Assembly (NCBI GenBank): GCA_964441335.1
Contig: CAYTUI010000028.1
Span: forward strand, 1-18,275
From: CAYTUI01 sp964441335
Lineage (GTDB): Bacteria; Patescibacteriota; Patescibacteriia; UBA1558; 2-01-FULL-52-15
Reading direction: 5' to 3'
Length of the DNA: 18,275 bases
Under the pieces are notes generated by a model. It worked only from the letters and a program-made list of their open reading frames with translations. It was not told the DNA's origin and searched no databases. This document shows, in pieces, positions 16,989-18,275 of this stretch. The position numbers were made by a program, and so were the translations under genes. How positions within the stretch are numbered: position 1 is the first letter of the stretch; each line of letters opens with the position of its first letter.

Positions 16989-17672
16989 TTAATAAGTTGG
17001 TAATTCAAACTTAGGATCAATTGTTAAAATCTTGACCGAATACTCATCAGCTTTAGTCTGATTAGTATTATCGCGGAAATACCTATAAAGATAAACGTAA
17101 TATGGTAATTTTTGAGTTGGCTCGGAAGTTTTATCAGCCCCCATCATCATAATACTTTCAATATCAACATCTTTATCCTTCCAATAATTAACGTACAGGT
17201 CGGCGAAAGATTCATAATCAGAATAAAATGGCGAACCAATTCTTTCCATAGCTTTAAGATAATAAGATTCAGATTTCGGAAAATCCTGAATTCCCATTTT
17301 ATAAAGCGTGCCCATATTCAGATAAGCTAAGGGTGCTTTATCATCAATAGCTAATGCCTGATTATACGCCGCCTCTGCCCCAACATAGTCTTTCATGGCG
17401 AACTTCAGATTACCGACATCTATCCAGCCGCTATATTGACTATCTATGGTGTTATCCCGTAATCCGACAACTGTTTTATTCAGCTGATCAACCAAACGCT
17501 GCTTACTCTCGGCCGGATTTTCGGAATTCGGAAAGTCACTAACCTGATAGGTCTTATTTAAATAGTTAGGGTTACTAGCTTGACCCCACCAATAATACAA
17601 ATAAACGCCGCCAGCCAACACAATAATAACGGCTAGTGGAGCAAAAATTTTGATATATTTAGCTTTATTCAT
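16989..17672 (-). CDS. Membrane-anchored TPR protein
   Basis: 227 residues. After a short basic N-terminus (MNKAKYIK) a single membrane segment spans about 9-29 and ends in YYWWGQ, which suggests an N-in anchor with an outside soluble domain. Residues 80-145 contain two TPR-like helix pairs: WIDVGNLKFAMKDYVGAEAA with YNQALAID, and LAYLNMGTLYKMG with SESYYLKAMERIG. A third, weaker one lies near 190-220 (ADEYSVKILTIDP). No catalytic motif is seen. The ligase gene begins four bases after its stop, so the two are almost certainly co-transcribed; the likely role is a scaffold or partner for the TPR-tailed ligase-like proteins (inference). TATACT at 17690-17685 on the minus strand could be a -10 element, but no matching -35 is visible. 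It is the first gene after the repeat-rich region. Confidence 0.83.
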   Translation of the reverse strand: MNKAKYIKIFAPLAVIIVLAGGVYLYYWWGQASNPNYLNKTYQVSDFPNSENPAESKQRLVDQLNKTVVGLRDNTIDSQYSGWIDVGNLKFAMKDYVGAEAAYNQALAIDDKAPLAYLNMGTLYKMGIQDFPKSESYYLKAMERIGSPFYSDYESFADLYVNYWKDKDVDIESIMMMGADKTSEPTQKLPYYVYLYRYFRDNTNQTKADEYSVKILTIDPKFELPTY

Positions 17673-17710
17673 AGGCCTAATAATAGTATAAATATGTCTT
17701 TATGACAACC

Positions 17711-17775
17711 CTCCCTGGTCGTATGACCAGGGAGTCCGGTCGAACCTGTCCGGTCGCATGACCGGATGACCGGAC
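17711..17775. repeat. Two hairpins with a shared GGTC-GYAT-GACC core, upstream of the TPR gene
   Basis: The first is a perfect 10-base-pair stem, CTCCCTGGTC (17711-17720) and GACCAGGGAG (17725-17734), with loop GTAT. The second has inner arms TCCGGTC (17749-17755) and GACCGGA (17760-17766) with loop GCAT, nested in an outer pair GTCCGGTC (17734-17741) and GACCGGAC (17768-17775). Both share the 12-base core GGTCGYATGACC, at 17717-17728 and 17752-17763, exactly 35 bases apart. GGTCGAACCTG (17738-17748) recurs as GGCCGAACCTG at 17792-17802. They lie 38 bases or more upstream of ATG 17672, so they may be operators or a leader RNA structure. No T-tract makes either a classic terminator. Confidence 0.75.
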
Positions 17776-17844
17776 CAAAACAACTCCGACTGGCCGAACC
17801 TGAACAGCTACTCCCTACCACCTAAAAACAGTCTTCAAGTCACC

Positions 17845-17944
17845 CTCTGGGTGAGGAGATCTCTCCTTCGTCGAGAATACGAAGTATGTTAGAGACCTCC
17901 GCCCTGTATTCTCGACCCGAGATAACTCCGCTCGACACCCAGAG
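17845..17944. repeat. Large nested inverted repeat (about 100 bases)
   Basis: The outer arms CTCTGGGTG (17845-17853) and CACCCAGAG (17936-17944) are perfectly complementary over 9 bases. The inner arms GTCGAGAATAC (17870-17880) and GTATTCTCGAC (17906-17916) are perfectly complementary over 11 bases. The 25-base loop between the inner arms contains no obvious motif. The sequence between outer and inner arms pairs only in part. This could extrude as a cruciform in DNA or fold as a long imperfect stem in RNA. It overlaps the first unit of the tandem repeat. Confidence 0.7.
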
Positions 17945-18018
17945 CATCCAAATAATTAATGAAGGACAACCAAAGAATACTCGAGAGGGAGAGATCTCCT
18001 ATAGAACTACCAACTTAG
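17855..18018. repeat. Degenerate tandem repeat, unit 1 (164 bases)
   Basis: The unit runs in order: right-arm block GGAGATCTCTCC (17855-17866), CGTCGAGAATACGA (17869-17882), ATTCTCGACCCGAG (17908-17921), AGAATACTCGAGAG, and left-arm block GGAGAGATCTCC (17988-17999) followed by TATAGA. Its left-arm block pairs 11 of 12 with the right-arm block that opens unit 2 (18019-18030), making a 43-base hairpin across the unit boundary. The core GAGATCTC is itself palindromic. Several blocks recur in unit 2 at a constant offset of 177 bases. Confidence 0.7.
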
Positions 18019-18197
18019 GGAGACCTCTCCTCCTTTAGGTCGTCTAGGATACTGCTAACATCAATCCCTTGCATATTTCCCCGAATTCTCGACCCCGAGC
18101 AACCCTTCAACAGTACCGAGAGCAACGACGGGTCAATAAGCAGTGACCGAAGAGAATCGAGGAGAGAGAGATCTCCTATAGATTGACGTTTTGTCTT
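18019..18197. repeat. Degenerate tandem repeat, unit 2 (179 bases)
   Basis: It has the same order of blocks as unit 1 but is more diverged in its first half: GGAGACCTCTCC (18019-18030), CGTCTAGGATAC (18041-18052), ATTCTCGACCCCGAG (18085-18099), and GAGAGATCTCCTATAGA (18166-18182). The last is identical over 17 bases to 17989-18005. An insertion of roughly 12 bases near 18031 accounts for the extra length. Its inner stem is degraded to 8 of 11 pairs. GAGAGATCTCC (18166-18176) pairs perfectly with GGAGATCTCTC (18198-18208) at the start of unit 3. Confidence 0.65.
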
Positions 18198-18275
18198 GGA
18201 GATCTCTCCTTCGTCGAGAGTACGAGGCGTTTTTGGAGATTTCTCTAAAGTTTATCCTGAGAGAAGCGAAGGATC
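18198..18275. repeat. Tandem repeat unit 3, partial, running off the window
   Basis: The first 28 bases (18198-18225) match 17855-17882 at 27 of 28 positions; the one change is A at 17877 to G at 18220. Beyond that the unit diverges: GGAGATTTCTCT (18235-18246) resembles the arm block again, and TTCTCT (18241-18246) pairs with AGAGAA (18260-18265). The end, TATCCTGAGAGAAGCGAAGG, resembles short intergenic repeats found in many bacterial genomes. The window ends inside the element. Confidence 0.6.

Larger units (their letters stand above)
17673..18275. other. 603-base gene-free region rich in inverted and tandem repeats
   Basis: I see no open reading frame of protein-like composition on either strand, and no tRNA or rRNA. 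By eye the base composition is clearly more GC-rich than the flanking AT-rich genes. From left to right it contains two hairpins with related cores (17711-17775), a short unremarkable stretch (17776-17844), and a degenerate tandem repeat with long inverted arms (17845 to the window edge). The region may continue beyond 18275. It could carry regulatory or structured RNA, or simply be a cluster of dispersed palindromic repeats. Confidence 0.75.

Noticed and set aside
14612..17020. Longer form of the second ligase from a TTG at 17020
   Set aside because: The extra residues overlap the upstream TPR gene, and ATG 16984 directly follows its stop codon.
1..17672. Recoded UGA as in Gracilibacteria or Absconditabacteria
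   Set aside because: Several genes end at TGA exactly where the next gene begins, and no in-frame TGA is needed inside any protein.
17711..17775. Intrinsic terminators
   Set aside because: The stems are strong, but neither strand shows a T-run directly after them.
17711..18275. Possible CRISPR array because of repeated blocks and palindromes
   Set aside because: The repeats are few, long, degenerate and unevenly spaced, with no short constant repeat and unique spacers, and no cas gene is nearby.
17673..18275. tRNA or small coding gene in the gene-free region
   Set aside because: No cloverleaf with a proper T-arm and acceptor stem could be built, and no frame shows a protein-like run longer than a few dozen codons.

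Overview
The window is a surface-glycan (exopolysaccharide or glycoconjugate) locus from an AT-rich bacterium with very tightly packed genes. TGA is used as an ordinary stop in several genes and Trp is TGG, so the code is standard. Compact operons with 1-14 base overlaps, weak Shine-Dalgarno sequences, many GT4 glycosyltransferases and two large O-antigen-ligase-like proteins with C-terminal TPRs fit a Patescibacteria/CPR (Parcubacteria-like) genome. That placement is inference: there is no rRNA or ribosomal protein gene here to test it.

Layout, right to left because most genes are on the minus strand. (1) 17673-18275 has no gene. It holds two hairpins with matching cores next to the first gene, then a degenerate tandem repeat of about 165-180 bases with long inverted repeats. 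(2) 17672-12280, minus: a membrane-anchored TPR protein, then two paralogous multi-spanning O-antigen ligase/polymerase-like proteins, each ending in helical TPR-type repeats. A 112-base spacer made of short repeats and a hairpin separates the last two. (3) 11110-12273, plus: a lone GT4 glycosyltransferase, divergent from block 4 and nearly touching block 2 tail to tail. (4) 10981-1, minus: one continuous operon of ten genes behind a good sigma-70-type promoter (-35 TTGAAA, 17-base spacer, -10 TATAAT). It encodes five GT4 enzymes, a SAM methyltransferase, a CelD/BioF2-like GNAT acyltransferase, a NodB-like polysaccharide deacetylase, a sixth GT4, and a GT39-like membrane glycosyltransferase cut by the left window edge.

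Likely joint role (inference): the cytoplasmic GT4 enzymes build an oligosaccharide on a lipid carrier. The methyltransferase, acyltransferase and deacetylase decorate or trim it. The GT-C membrane enzyme adds sugar from a polyprenyl-phosphate donor on the outer face, and the Wzy_C/ligase-like proteins polymerise the glycan or transfer it to lipid, protein or another acceptor. No flippase (Wzx), chain-length regulator (Wzz), initiating phosphoglycosyltransferase or nucleotide-sugar gene lies in this window. No tRNA, rRNA, CRISPR array, transposase or phage gene was seen.
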